Shown here: in pieces, positions 45,586 through 53,675 of the stretch
How positions within the stretch are numbered: position 1 is the first letter of the stretch
How the letters are laid out: the number at the start of each line of letters is the position of its first letter
Source of the DNA: Bordetella genomosp. 13
GTDB lineage: Bacteria > Pseudomonadota > Gammaproteobacteria > Burkholderiales > Burkholderiaceae_B
DNA length: 64,000 nt
Assembly (NCBI RefSeq): GCF_002119665.1
Contig: NZ_CP021111.1
Coordinates: forward strand, 1,488,001 to 1,552,000
Direction of reading: 5' to 3'
The notes under the pieces: model-generated
The model's database searches: none
What the model saw: only the letters and a program-made list of their open reading frames with translations
Told to the model about the DNA's origin: nothing
Made by a program: the position numbers and the translations under genes

Positions 45586-45624
45586 GTTCCATCGGCCGGG
45601 CGGGCCGTGCGGTCGCCGCGATTG

Positions 45625-46731
45625 TCAGAACGTATGGCGGATGCCCACCTGCACGCCGCGCGTGTCGGTGCCTGGGTCGGGACGGTTGCGCCAGTCAACG
45701 CGCGGCGCCTGCGCCGCGCCGATGGCGTACTGGCCGCCCGCCGCATTGTCGATCCAGGCTCCGGCCGCATACAGCGTGGTGCGCTTGGACAGCCGGTGCA
45801 GGTACATGACGCCGTAATGGTTGGCGTGCGTGCCGCCGCGATGGCCGGCCGCCACGTTGCCGGTGTCCGCCTGCGCGTCGATGTAGGTGTAACCCACGCT
45901 CAATTGGTCGGCCGAGCTGAGGTGCCATGCCACGCTGACCGAATACAGGTCCTTGTCGATGGCGCCGTCGGTCTGCTCGTTCTTGAAATAGCTGAGATAG
46001 AACGTGAAAGGGTTCAACGTATACGCGCCGCCCACCGTGGTCTGACGATTCTTCACGTTCATGAAGGGCGCATCCCCGACCGGCGCCAGCGTGTTGTTCA
46101 CGTGCGCCACCAGGAAGTACCACGGGCCCTTCTCATAGTCCACCGCCAGCTGCCATACCCGGCCGGCGCGCGAGGTGTCCATGCGGTCGCCGAAAGCATA
46201 GCGCGTGTGCAGCCGCAGTCCCGCCCAACGCGGCGTCATGTAGCTGACCTCGTTGTTGTTGCGGAAGTTGTAGCCCGACTCGGTGCCGAGGCCCGCCGCG
46301 AAGGTGCCGCCGTAGAAGGCGGCGGTACGGCCGAGCATGTTGAAGAACACGCTGTTCTGCTTGCCCAGGCGCAACTCGCCATACTCGGCGTGGCTGAACC
46401 CGACATAGGTCTCGCGGCCGAAGATCTGGCCGTTGACGGAGGCCGTGCCGTTGCTGGTGTTGAAACCTCCTTCCAACCTGAATACCGTACGCCAGCCGTC
46501 GCCCAGCGATTCCGATCCTTGCATTCCGAACCGCGACACTTGCAACCCGCCGCTGTCCAGACTCTTGGTGGTGTCGCCATTGCTGTGGATCGCGCCGACG
46601 TATGAGTCGACGATGCCGTACAGCGTGACGATGTCGGCGGCCGTCGCACGGTCCGGCATTGCCAGTGCCGCGCCGGCGAGCGCGCAATGCATGGACGTGA
46701 CGAGGCCAAGCTTCTTGTATCGAGCCTGCAT
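45625..46731 (-). CDS. Gram-negative general porin (Porin_4 type)
   Basis: A 368-residue outer-membrane beta-barrel porin with a Sec signal peptide (ATA-ADIVTLYGIVDSYVG). SRFGMQGSESLGDGWRTVFRLEGGFN and RETYVGFSHAEYGELRLGKQNS are typical of Burkholderiales porins, and it ends in the outer-membrane-insertion Phe (GIRHTF). It is the last gene of the operon starting near 55348, 92 bp after the ABC ATPase, so it probably provides outer-membrane entry for the same substrate. Confidence 0.92.
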   Translation of the reverse strand: MQARYKKLGLVTSMHCALAGAALAMPDRATAADIVTLYGIVDSYVGAIHSNGDTTKSLDSGGLQVSRFGMQGSESLGDGWRTVFRLEGGFNTSNGTASVNGQIFGRETYVGFSHAEYGELRLGKQNSVFFNMLGRTAAFYGGTFAAGLGTESGYNFRNNNEVSYMTPRWAGLRLHTRYAFGDRMDTSRAGRVWQLAVDYEKGPWYFLVAHVNNTLAPVGDAPFMNVKNRQTTVGGAYTLNPFTFYLSYFKNEQTDGAIDKDLYSVSVAWHLSSADQLSVGYTYIDAQADTGNVAAGHRGGTHANHYGVMYLHRLSKRTTLYAAGAWIDNAAGGQYAIGAAQAPRVDWRNRPDPGTDTRGVQVGIRHTF

Positions 46732-46823
46732 GTGGACTTCCCCTAGGATTTCGGCTCCTCGCGGCTGCAAGGGCCGGCGCGCCACCCGCGGTCGCCCCCT
46801 TGGGCGCCGCCGGTTGGCGGAAC

Positions 46824-47942
46824 TCAAGCGCGCGGCACGATGTGCGCGTCGTCCGGCCGCCAGACCAACCGGTAGCGCGCGCCTTCGCGCCACGCGGCGC
46901 CGGGGCTCGCGCCGCGCTGCACGCGCACGCGCACCGGCGCGGCGCCGCATCGGCCCTCGAGCAGCAGGCTGGCGCCGTAGTCGACGATGCCTTCGCATGT
47001 AAATGGTTGCGCCGCGCCCTGGTGGCCCTCGGCGGCCTGCGGTTCCAGCGGCGCCAGCGTGAAAGCCTCGGGCCGGATCATCATGGCCAGCTGTGCTCCG
47101 GCGGCGTGCCCGCTGCTGCGTGCCGCCACGGTGCCGCCCAACACGGGCGCCGCGTAACGGCCGTTGGGGGCGTCCTCGGCTTGCACGTCGAAGAAATTGC
47201 TGTCGCCCACGAAGCCGCCCACGAAGCGGGTGGCGGGAGAACTGTAGACCTCGAGGGCGGGCGCGAACTGTTCCACCTTGCCCGCGTTGAACACGGCGAT
47301 ACGGTCGGACATCGTCATCGCCTCGGACTGGTCGTGCGTCACGAACACCGTCGTCATGCCGAACTTCCGGTGCAGCCGCTTGATCTCCAGCTGCATCTGC
47401 TCGCGCAGGTTCTTGTCCAGCGCGCTGAGCGGTTCGTCCAGCAGCAGCACGTCCGGTTCGAAGACCAGCGCGCGGGCCAGCGCCACGCGCTGCTGCTGTC
47501 CGCCGGACAACTGGCGCGGCAGGCGGTCGGCGTGGCTGCCCAGGCCGACCGCCTCGAGCATGGCGCGCGCGCGGCGGCCCGCCTCGGCGGTATGCACCTT
47601 GCGCATGCGCAGCGGAAAGGCCACGTTGTCGGCCGCGCTCATGTGCGGGAACAGCGCGTAGTTCTGGAACACCATGCCCATGTTGCGCTTCTCGGGCGCC
47701 ACACCCGCGAGCGAGGCGCCGCGCAGCCGGATGTCGCCCCGCGTGATGTCGGTGAAGCCGGCCAGCATGGAGAGGGTAGTGGTCTTGCCCGACCCGCTCG
47801 GCCCCAGGAAGGTCACGAACTCGCCCTGGCGGACGTCCAGGGTCACGCCGTCCACGGCGTTGGTGCGGCCGTCGAAGGACTTGTATACATGGTCCACCAC
47901 CAGATAGCCGGCGGAACGGGAAGGCTGTGTAGCTTGTGTCAT
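46824..47942 (-). CDS. PotA-type ABC transporter ATPase
   Basis: A 372-residue ATPase of the spermidine/putrescine/iron importer class. It has Walker A GPSGSGKTT, signature LSGGQQQRVALARAL, Walker B VLLLDEPLSALDKNLR, H-loop VTHDQSEAMTMSDR, and a C-terminal TOBE domain. The ATG at 47942 lies 10 bp after the upstream permease stop; an earlier in-frame ATG at 47981 would overlap that gene. It energises the two permeases upstream. Confidence 0.92.
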   Translation of the reverse strand: MTQATQPSRSAGYLVVDHVYKSFDGRTNAVDGVTLDVRQGEFVTFLGPSGSGKTTTLSMLAGFTDITRGDIRLRGASLAGVAPEKRNMGMVFQNYALFPHMSAADNVAFPLRMRKVHTAEAGRRARAMLEAVGLGSHADRLPRQLSGGQQQRVALARALVFEPDVLLLDEPLSALDKNLREQMQLEIKRLHRKFGMTTVFVTHDQSEAMTMSDRIAVFNAGKVEQFAPALEVYSSPATRFVGGFVGDSNFFDVQAEDAPNGRYAAPVLGGTVAARSSGHAAGAQLAMMIRPEAFTLAPLEPQAAEGHQGAAQPFTCEGIVDYGASLLLEGRCGAAPVRVRVQRGASPGAAWREGARYRLVWRPDDAHIVPRA

Positions 47943-47952
47943 GGCGATACCT

Positions 47953-48738
47953 TCAGGACGGGACGCCGAGGCGGCGTTCACGACGGCGCTTGAGCCAGCG
48001 CGGCATCACCGCCGCGACAGTCAGGGCTGCCAGGATGAGTGTGGACACGACGCTGATGACCGGGTCGGCCTGCATGCGCAGGCTGTCGAACATCTGGCGG
48101 GGCAGGGTGGGCGAAGCGCTGCCCGAGATGAAGATCGCGACCACGGCCTCGTCGAACGAATGGATGAAGCTGAACAGCGCCGCCGCGATGAAGCCGGGCC
48201 GCAGCACCGGCAGCGTGACGTGCCGGAATGCGCCCAGCGGCGTGGCGCCCAGGTTGCGAGCCGCCAGTTCCAAGTTTCTGTCGAAGCCTTTCAGCGTGGC
48301 CGACACGATCAGGTAGGCCACCGGCACCGCCAGGCACGTATGGGCCAGCACCACGCCCAGCTTGCTCTGCACCAGGCCCAGCGAGCCGAAGTAGTAGTAG
48401 TAGCCCAGCGCGATCACAATGTGCGGCACGGTGAGCGGCATGATCATGAACAGGTTCATCCACGAGCGGCCGCGGAACGTATCGCGCGTGAGGGCGAAGG
48501 CCGCGGGCACTACGAGCGCCAGCGTCAGTACGGCGGTGCCGGCTCCGATCAACAGGCTGTTGATGGTCGGTCCGGTCCAGCGCGGATCGGCGAAATACGC
48601 CCTGACGTACGTGAGCCCGTACGAGGTTGGCGGGAAGTCGAACGAGGACTCGGCGTTGAAGGCCATCGGCACCACGACGAGCACCGGTGCGAAGATGAAG
48701 ACCAGCACGATCCAGGCGATCAGACGGACGGGGCTCAT
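47953..48738 (-). CDS. PotC-type ABC permease
   Basis: A 261-residue permease with six hydrophobic segments. It shows NSLLIGAGTAVLTLALVVPAAFALTR and the EAA loop LELAARNLGATPLGAFRHVTLPVLRPG. Its ATG overlaps the previous gene stop by four bases (ATGA). Confidence 0.9.
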   Translation of the reverse strand: MSPVRLIAWIVLVFIFAPVLVVVPMAFNAESSFDFPPTSYGLTYVRAYFADPRWTGPTINSLLIGAGTAVLTLALVVPAAFALTRDTFRGRSWMNLFMIMPLTVPHIVIALGYYYYFGSLGLVQSKLGVVLAHTCLAVPVAYLIVSATLKGFDRNLELAARNLGATPLGAFRHVTLPVLRPGFIAAALFSFIHSFDEAVVAIFISGSASPTLPRQMFDSLRMQADPVISVVSTLILAALTVAAVMPRWLKRRRERRLGVPS

Positions 48739-49577
48739 CGCGCATCTCCCCACAGGCGGTCCAGGCCGAAGTAACGGTTGTACAGGGCGTAGATGGCCAG
48801 TGACGCCGCCAGCAGCACCACCGACATGGCGGCCGCCTCGCCGAAGTTGAGCAACTCTTCGATCTGCTGGCCGATGAGCCCGGCGATCATCTGCTCGCGC
48901 GGACCGCCCAGCAGCACGGGCATCACGTAGAACCCCAGGCAGGTGATGAACACCAGCGTGCTGCCATTGACGATGGCCGGCGCGCTGAGCGGCAGGTACA
49001 CCTTGGCGAAGGCCGCCAGCGGGCTGGCCCCCAGGCCGCGCGCGGCGCGCACGTAGGCGGGGTCGATCTTGCTCATGACGGTGTAGAGCGTCATGACCAT
49101 GATGGGCAGCAGCGCGTGCACCATGCCCAGCGTGGACGCGAAGCGCGTGAACAGCAGCTCGCCCGCGTCGATGCCCAGGCCGTGCAGCAGCGCCATGACC
49201 GGGCCGCGGTTGCCCAGAATGACCATCCAGGCGTAGGTGCGCACCAGGAAGCTGAGCCACAGGCTCAGGCCGACCAGCAGCAGGGCCGACGAGGCGAACG
49301 GCCCGGGCCGATTGGCGACGGCGTAGGCCAGCGGATAGGCCAGCAACAGGCAGATGACCGTGACGGTCAGCGCCGTCAGGAAAGTCGTGGCCAGCGTTTC
49401 GAGGAAGAAGCCATCGGAGAACAGGACGGCGTAGTTCTCGAGGCCCCAGTCCGGGTCGCTGATGCTGAGCAGCAGCACCTGCAGCAGGGGCATGACGAAG
49501 AAGGCGGCGAGGAAGGCGGCGGCCGGCAGCAGGAGCAGCCATGGCCGGGCGCCCCGGGGGATCATTCTCGACGGCAT
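48735..49577 (-). CDS. PotB-type ABC permease
   Basis: A 280-residue permease with six hydrophobic segments. LWLSFLVRTYAWMVILGNRGPV is the PotB-class motif, and the EAA loop is YVRAARGLGASPLAAFAKVYLPLSAP. The start at 49577 overlaps the binding-protein stop (TGATG), which argues for coupled translation. An ATG at 49592 is the alternative. Confidence 0.9.
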   Translation of the reverse strand: MPSRMIPRGARPWLLLLPAAAFLAAFFVMPLLQVLLLSISDPDWGLENYAVLFSDGFFLETLATTFLTALTVTVICLLLAYPLAYAVANRPGPFASSALLLVGLSLWLSFLVRTYAWMVILGNRGPVMALLHGLGIDAGELLFTRFASTLGMVHALLPIMVMTLYTVMSKIDPAYVRAARGLGASPLAAFAKVYLPLSAPAIVNGSTLVFITCLGFYVMPVLLGGPREQMIAGLIGQQIEELLNFGEAAAMSVVLLAASLAIYALYNRYFGLDRLWGDAR

Positions 49578-50638
49578 CAACGCACTACCCATCGGTCGAA
49601 GCGGCGGGCGATCTCGTTCAACTGCGGCGCCAGCGCGGCGACGTCCTGCTCGAAGGCATGGCGATAGTTGTCCGGAAAGGTGGGCATCATGGCGGCGTCG
49701 GCGCTGGGAATATGCTCGAAGGCCCTGGGATCGAGCGGGCCGTAGTCGGCCGCGCGGCAGAAGCCCGCGAGCCTTTCGGGGGCCACGGCCGAGGCGATGA
49801 ACTTCCATGCCGCCTCGGCGCGCGGCGATCCCTTTGACACGACCCAGTAGGCGCGGTCGATCTGCGCCTGGTTCCAGACGAGCTCCACCGGGGCCTTGGC
49901 GCGCAGCAGTTCGACGACGCGGCCGTGCCAGATGGCCGCCGCGCTGACCTCTCCGTCGCGCAGCAGCTGCAGCGATTGCTGGCCCTGCGTCCACCACACC
50001 CGCACGGCGGGCTTGACGCGGTCCATGGCGCCCATGGCACGGTCCAGGTCCAGCGGATAAAGCTTGTCCACCGCGACGCCGTCGGCCACCAGTCCCAGCG
50101 GCAGGACGCGCGGCGCATGGCGCTGCAGGGTGCGCGGGCCGGCGAACTGCTGCACGTCGAAGAACTGCCGCCAGTCGCGCGGCCCGCCGTTCTCGTAGCG
50201 GTCCTTGCGATAGGCGAGCACCGTCGCAAAGGCGTGCGAACCCACGCCGTTGTACAGGGCCTGGGCCGGAGCCAGCGTGGAGACGTCGACGATGCGGGTA
50301 TCGATGGGTTCGATGAGGCCGGCTTCGTTGGCGCGCACGAGATCGGCCCCGCCCAGCGTGGTGACGTCGAACTCGTAGACGCCGGTGCGCGCCTGGGCGG
50401 CCAGCTTGGCGAACGACACGGGAGAGACCGTGCGGACGGGCACGCCGGTCGCGTCGGTATAGGGCTTGAACAGGTGTTCGGCCGCCGCGGTTTCCCAACT
50501 GCCGCCCCAGGTGTTGACCAGCAGCGGTTCGCTGGCGCGGGCGGTCAGGTGCAGGAACGGGCCGGCCAGCGCCGCGCCGGCGGCGAGCTTGAGCGTGCGC
50601 CGGCGTGCCGGAGAGAATGTGCTGTCGGATTGCGTCAT
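49577..50638 (-). CDS. PotD/PotF-like extracellular solute-binding protein
   Basis: A 353-residue periplasmic binding protein. The N-terminus ARRRTLKLAAGAALAG followed by a hydrophobic stretch resembles a Tat signal, although a Sec signal is possible. The mature start LLVNTWGGSWETAAAEHLFKP is typical of the polyamine-type binding family. CAGGAG precedes the ATG. The ligand cannot be read from sequence. It leads the four-gene transporter block. Confidence 0.9.
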   Translation of the reverse strand: MTQSDSTFSPARRRTLKLAAGAALAGPFLHLTARASEPLLVNTWGGSWETAAAEHLFKPYTDATGVPVRTVSPVSFAKLAAQARTGVYEFDVTTLGGADLVRANEAGLIEPIDTRIVDVSTLAPAQALYNGVGSHAFATVLAYRKDRYENGGPRDWRQFFDVQQFAGPRTLQRHAPRVLPLGLVADGVAVDKLYPLDLDRAMGAMDRVKPAVRVWWTQGQQSLQLLRDGEVSAAAIWHGRVVELLRAKAPVELVWNQAQIDRAYWVVSKGSPRAEAAWKFIASAVAPERLAGFCRAADYGPLDPRAFEHIPSADAAMMPTFPDNYRHAFEQDVAALAPQLNEIARRFDRWVVR

Positions 50639-50678
50639 GACGGCTCCTGTGTTCGGGTGGGTTGGGTGGCGGGCAGGT

Positions 50679-51926
50679 TCATGCCCCGGCCTCCTGCATG
50701 GCGGTGAAGAAGACGTCCAGGCCGGCATGCAGGTCGTGCGTGGACAAGGTCGCGGGCAAGTGGAACACCAGTGCGCCACCGTCGCCCAGCCGCGTGAGAA
50801 CGCCGCGCGCGCGCGCGGCGGCATGGACGCGGCCGGCCAGGACGGGATCGGGGCGGCCGGCGCGGTCGCATACCGTGATCGCGCGTACCGCGCCCAGTCC
50901 GCGCGGGTCCGCCAGGCCCAGCCCGCGGGCGCGGGCCTGCTGCATGTGGGACAGCCAGTCGCGGCCCAGGGCCAGCGCGGCCGAGGCCAGTCCGGCGCCC
51001 TCGCCGAGTTCCAGCATGGCCTGTGCGCCCAGCAGAAAAGCGGTGGAGCAGGCGGACTCGCCGTCGACGCCCGCCGGCTGCGCAGGGCCCGCGCGGGCGA
51101 TCAGTGCGGCGCCGGGCAGGCCCGCCGCCAGGGCCGGGCCGAGCACGATCATGTCCGGCTCGATGTCGAAGTGCTGGATGGCGAACGTCTTGCCCGTGCA
51201 GGCCGGGGCCGTGGCGGTCTCGTCCGCGATCAGGGCGATGCCGTGGTCGTCGCACAGCCGGCGCAGGTCGTCCATGAAGGCGCCCGCGGCCACGATGCCG
51301 GTGCGCGGCTGGATCGGTTCGACGACGATGGCCGCGATGCCCTCGGGCGCGGTGCGGCTGGCGAACAGCCGCACGAAGGCGCGCTGCGTTTCGTCGCGGG
51401 TGACGCCGCCCACCGTATGGGGGTAGGGCAGGATATGCGTGTGCAGGGCGAAGGCATCGTCGCTGTCCACGAACGGCGGACGGCGGCCGCTTAACGCCAG
51501 CGCGGTGCCGTAGCTGCCGTGCTGGGCGCCGGCGAAGGACACGACGTGGCGCCGTCCGCTGCGCAGCCGGGCCATGCGCACCGCTGCCTCGACCGCGGCG
51601 GAGGTGTCGGGCAGGAAGCGCGCGCAGGTGCCGGCGCGCCAGGGCGCGAGTTCAGCCAGCATGCCCGCCAGCGCCGGCGCCATGGCGACGGTATGGCCCG
51701 GCCCCAGCGCCGAGAACGGCATGTCGGCCTGCCGCGCCAGCACCTGGCAGACCGCATGGGGACGATGGCCGGCCACCTGGGCGTGCCATGCGCCGGACAG
51801 GTCCAGGTAACGTGTGCCGGCCTCGTCCCAGACCCAGGCATGCTCGGCGCGCGCGACGACCAGCGGCAGTGCGTCCGCGCGGACGTGCCGGGGGTCGGCG
51901 AGGGGGGCGCCAGCCAGGGCGGTCAT
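50679..51926 (-). CDS. Class III aminotransferase homologue lacking the PLP lysine
   Basis: A 415-residue protein with the class III (ornithine/GABA/GSA) aminotransferase fold. It has VWDEAGTRYLDLSGAWHAQVAGH near the start, DTSAAVEAAVRMARLRSGRRHVVSF (about 107-131), VVEPIQPRTGI, and the cofactor Asp in IALIADET (Asp235). The segment expected to hold the PLP Schiff-base lysine reads DMIVLGPALAAGLP, so Lys is replaced by Pro264 (codon CCG at 51135-51137). The usual VQTG after DE is also changed to ATAP. Normal length and intact fold motifs argue for a selected pseudoenzyme or altered chemistry, not decay. It lies 13 bp after the dipeptidase gene. Confidence 0.85.
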   Translation of the reverse strand: MTALAGAPLADPRHVRADALPLVVARAEHAWVWDEAGTRYLDLSGAWHAQVAGHRPHAVCQVLARQADMPFSALGPGHTVAMAPALAGMLAELAPWRAGTCARFLPDTSAAVEAAVRMARLRSGRRHVVSFAGAQHGSYGTALALSGRRPPFVDSDDAFALHTHILPYPHTVGGVTRDETQRAFVRLFASRTAPEGIAAIVVEPIQPRTGIVAAGAFMDDLRRLCDDHGIALIADETATAPACTGKTFAIQHFDIEPDMIVLGPALAAGLPGAALIARAGPAQPAGVDGESACSTAFLLGAQAMLELGEGAGLASAALALGRDWLSHMQQARARGLGLADPRGLGAVRAITVCDRAGRPDPVLAGRVHAAARARGVLTRLGDGGALVFHLPATLSTHDLHAGLDVFFTAMQEAGA

Positions 51927-51939
51927 GGGGGGCGGCTCC

Positions 51940-52905
51940 TCAGCCCATGACGGCGCGATAGACGCGCAGCCAGTTGCCGTGCGTGATCTGGTCGACCTCG
52001 GCGGGCGAGAACCCGGCGCGGGCCAGCGCGGGTTCGACCGCGCCCAGGTCTTCCACCGACTTGAACCAGTCGGGCGGAGGCGCCTTGCCGGGGCGGGCGG
52101 CCGAGCCGGCGCCGAAGTCGGTGCCGCGCGTCCAATGGCCCTTGCGCATCCAGTCCAGGTCGCGCTGCGTGGTGTTGTGGCTTTTGTCCGTGCCGATGCC
52201 GACGTGGTCGATGCCGACGATGTCCACCGTGCGCGCCACCAGCTCGCACCACTTGTCGACCGTCTTGCAGAACTCGTCGCCGGCGATGTTGCGATAGGCC
52301 GCGCAGCCGATGATGCCGCCATGGTCGCGCAATGCGTGCAGCACGTCGGTGGTCTTGTTGCGCCGGTGGGGATAGACCTCGTCGGGATTGGCATGGGTGA
52401 TCGCCACCGGCCGCTCGGACCATTCGATGGCCTCGCGCGAGGTGCGGTTGCCCACGTGCGACAGGTCCACCAGCACGCCGCAGCGGTTCATCTCGCGGAT
52501 GACTTCCTTGCCGTAGCGCGCCAGGCCGCTGTCCTCGGCCTCGTAGCAGCTGCCGCCCAGGTCGTTCTGGTTGTTGTAGGTCAGCTGGATGACCCGCACG
52601 CCCAAGTCGGCGAACAGTTCGACGAAACCGATGTGGCCCTCGAGCAGCGTGGCGTTCTGGAATCCCAGCACGATGGCGACCTTGCCTTGCGCGGCCAGCG
52701 ATTCGATCTGCGCCGCACTGGTGGCGATGCCGACCAGGTCGGCGTTCTCGCGGGCCAGGTCGCGCCAGCGGACGATGGACTCGAGGGAAGGAACCGTGCC
52801 CTCCCAGAAGCCCAGGGTGGGCGTGACGCAGTGCACGTTGCCCTGCTTCAGGCGCTCGAAGACGTCGCGGTCGAAATAGCCGCACTGCAATCCGTCGATG
52901 ATCAT
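51940..52905 (-). CDS. M19 (membrane/renal dipeptidase) family homologue with altered metal site
   Basis: A 321-residue protein of the M19 amidohydrolase family. Beta-site ligands are present: VDLSHVGNRTSREAI (His) and AITHANPDEV (His), with the conserved RNKTTD and the catalytic Asp in HVGIGTDKS. The N-terminal HxD of true dipeptidases is missing: it reads MIIDGLQCGYFD, not DGHND. The bridging Glu in GxEGG also reads GFQN (Gln). The alpha-metal site is therefore probably absent. I recall M19 relatives in other proteobacteria with the same DGLQ and GFQN wording, so this may be a distinct subfamily; a search would settle it. Confidence 0.85.
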   Translation of the reverse strand: MIIDGLQCGYFDRDVFERLKQGNVHCVTPTLGFWEGTVPSLESIVRWRDLARENADLVGIATSAAQIESLAAQGKVAIVLGFQNATLLEGHIGFVELFADLGVRVIQLTYNNQNDLGGSCYEAEDSGLARYGKEVIREMNRCGVLVDLSHVGNRTSREAIEWSERPVAITHANPDEVYPHRRNKTTDVLHALRDHGGIIGCAAYRNIAGDEFCKTVDKWCELVARTVDIVGIDHVGIGTDKSHNTTQRDLDWMRKGHWTRGTDFGAGSAARPGKAPPPDWFKSVEDLGAVEPALARAGFSPAEVDQITHGNWLRVYRAVMG

Positions 52906-52940
52906 GGATGTCCTTGGTTGAAATGGAAGCCGGTGTCGCG

Positions 52941-53675
52941 CTAGTCGACGCGGCGCAACAGGGCGATGTCGGTGTCGTCGTCGGCCGGCGCGCGCCCCAC
53001 GATCGTGCCGTCGTCCAGCACCAGCGTGGGACCGGCATGCCGCCGCGAGGCCACGGAATCGGGCGAGAGCGCGCGCTTGGAGGCGTGGTACAGCGGCCAC
53101 CAGGCCGACTCGTGCACGGCATAGCCTTGCTTGATGGCCTGCCACAGCAGCGGGTCGCGCTGCGCGAGCGAGTCCGCCGGCGGCGTGTCGGCGGTGACGC
53201 GCGCGCCGGCCGCGCCGTCTTCGACGCTGAGGTCCACCGCGACGCCATGGCGCGCGGCCAGCACGGCCAGCACCGCCAGTTCGGATGCCTCCTGCACGTT
53301 GGTCAGGCGGCTGCGCAATACGCGCCTGCGTCGCGCCGCGTCGACCAGCAGGTCGCACCACGTCGGCAGCACCAACCATGCGTGCATGCCGGCCGCATCG
53401 AGGTGCAGCACCTCGTGCTCATCGCGGCAGCGGACCTGGCCCAGCCGGCCGACGCTGTCGCGCAGCGCCGCCAGGCGGCTTTCGTCGTGCAGGCCGAGAA
53501 AGCCCGCCTTGCCCAGATGCTGCGAGGCCAGAATGGTGTCGCGCAAAGAGGGGACCAGCCCGGAGGGAACGTCGAGCGTGAGCAGGATGCGGTCGACGAT
53601 GAGGCGTACCTCGCGCACGGACAGCGTGAGGACTCGGCCGCCGTCGGCGGCGGAAAGGGTAGCGGGGTGGGACAT
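52941..53675 (-). CDS. Unrecognised protein of the IclR-linked operon (244 aa)
   Basis: A 244-residue cytoplasmic protein I cannot assign. It starts with a helical segment (VREVRLIVDRILLTLDVPSG) that loosely recalls the N-terminus of DUF3726. Then come an alpha/beta middle (DAAGMHAWLVLPTWCDLLVDAARR), SAWWPLYHASKRALSPDSVASRRHAGP, and a short C-terminal strand region. There is no signal peptide and no known catalytic motif. Its ATG overlaps the upstream gene stop (TGATG), so the two products are made together. Confidence 0.75.
   Translation of the reverse strand: MSHPATLSAADGGRVLTLSVREVRLIVDRILLTLDVPSGLVPSLRDTILASQHLGKAGFLGLHDESRLAALRDSVGRLGQVRCRDEHEVLHLDAAGMHAWLVLPTWCDLLVDAARRRRVLRSRLTNVQEASELAVLAVLAARHGVAVDLSVEDGAAGARVTADTPPADSLAQRDPLLWQAIKQGYAVHESAWWPLYHASKRALSPDSVASRRHAGPTLVLDDGTIVGRAPADDDTDIALLRRVD

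Noticed and set aside
50679..51926. Pseudogene call for the aminotransferase homologue
   Set aside because: The frame is full length with intact fold motifs, normal codon use and tight operon spacing, so decay is unlikely despite the missing lysine.
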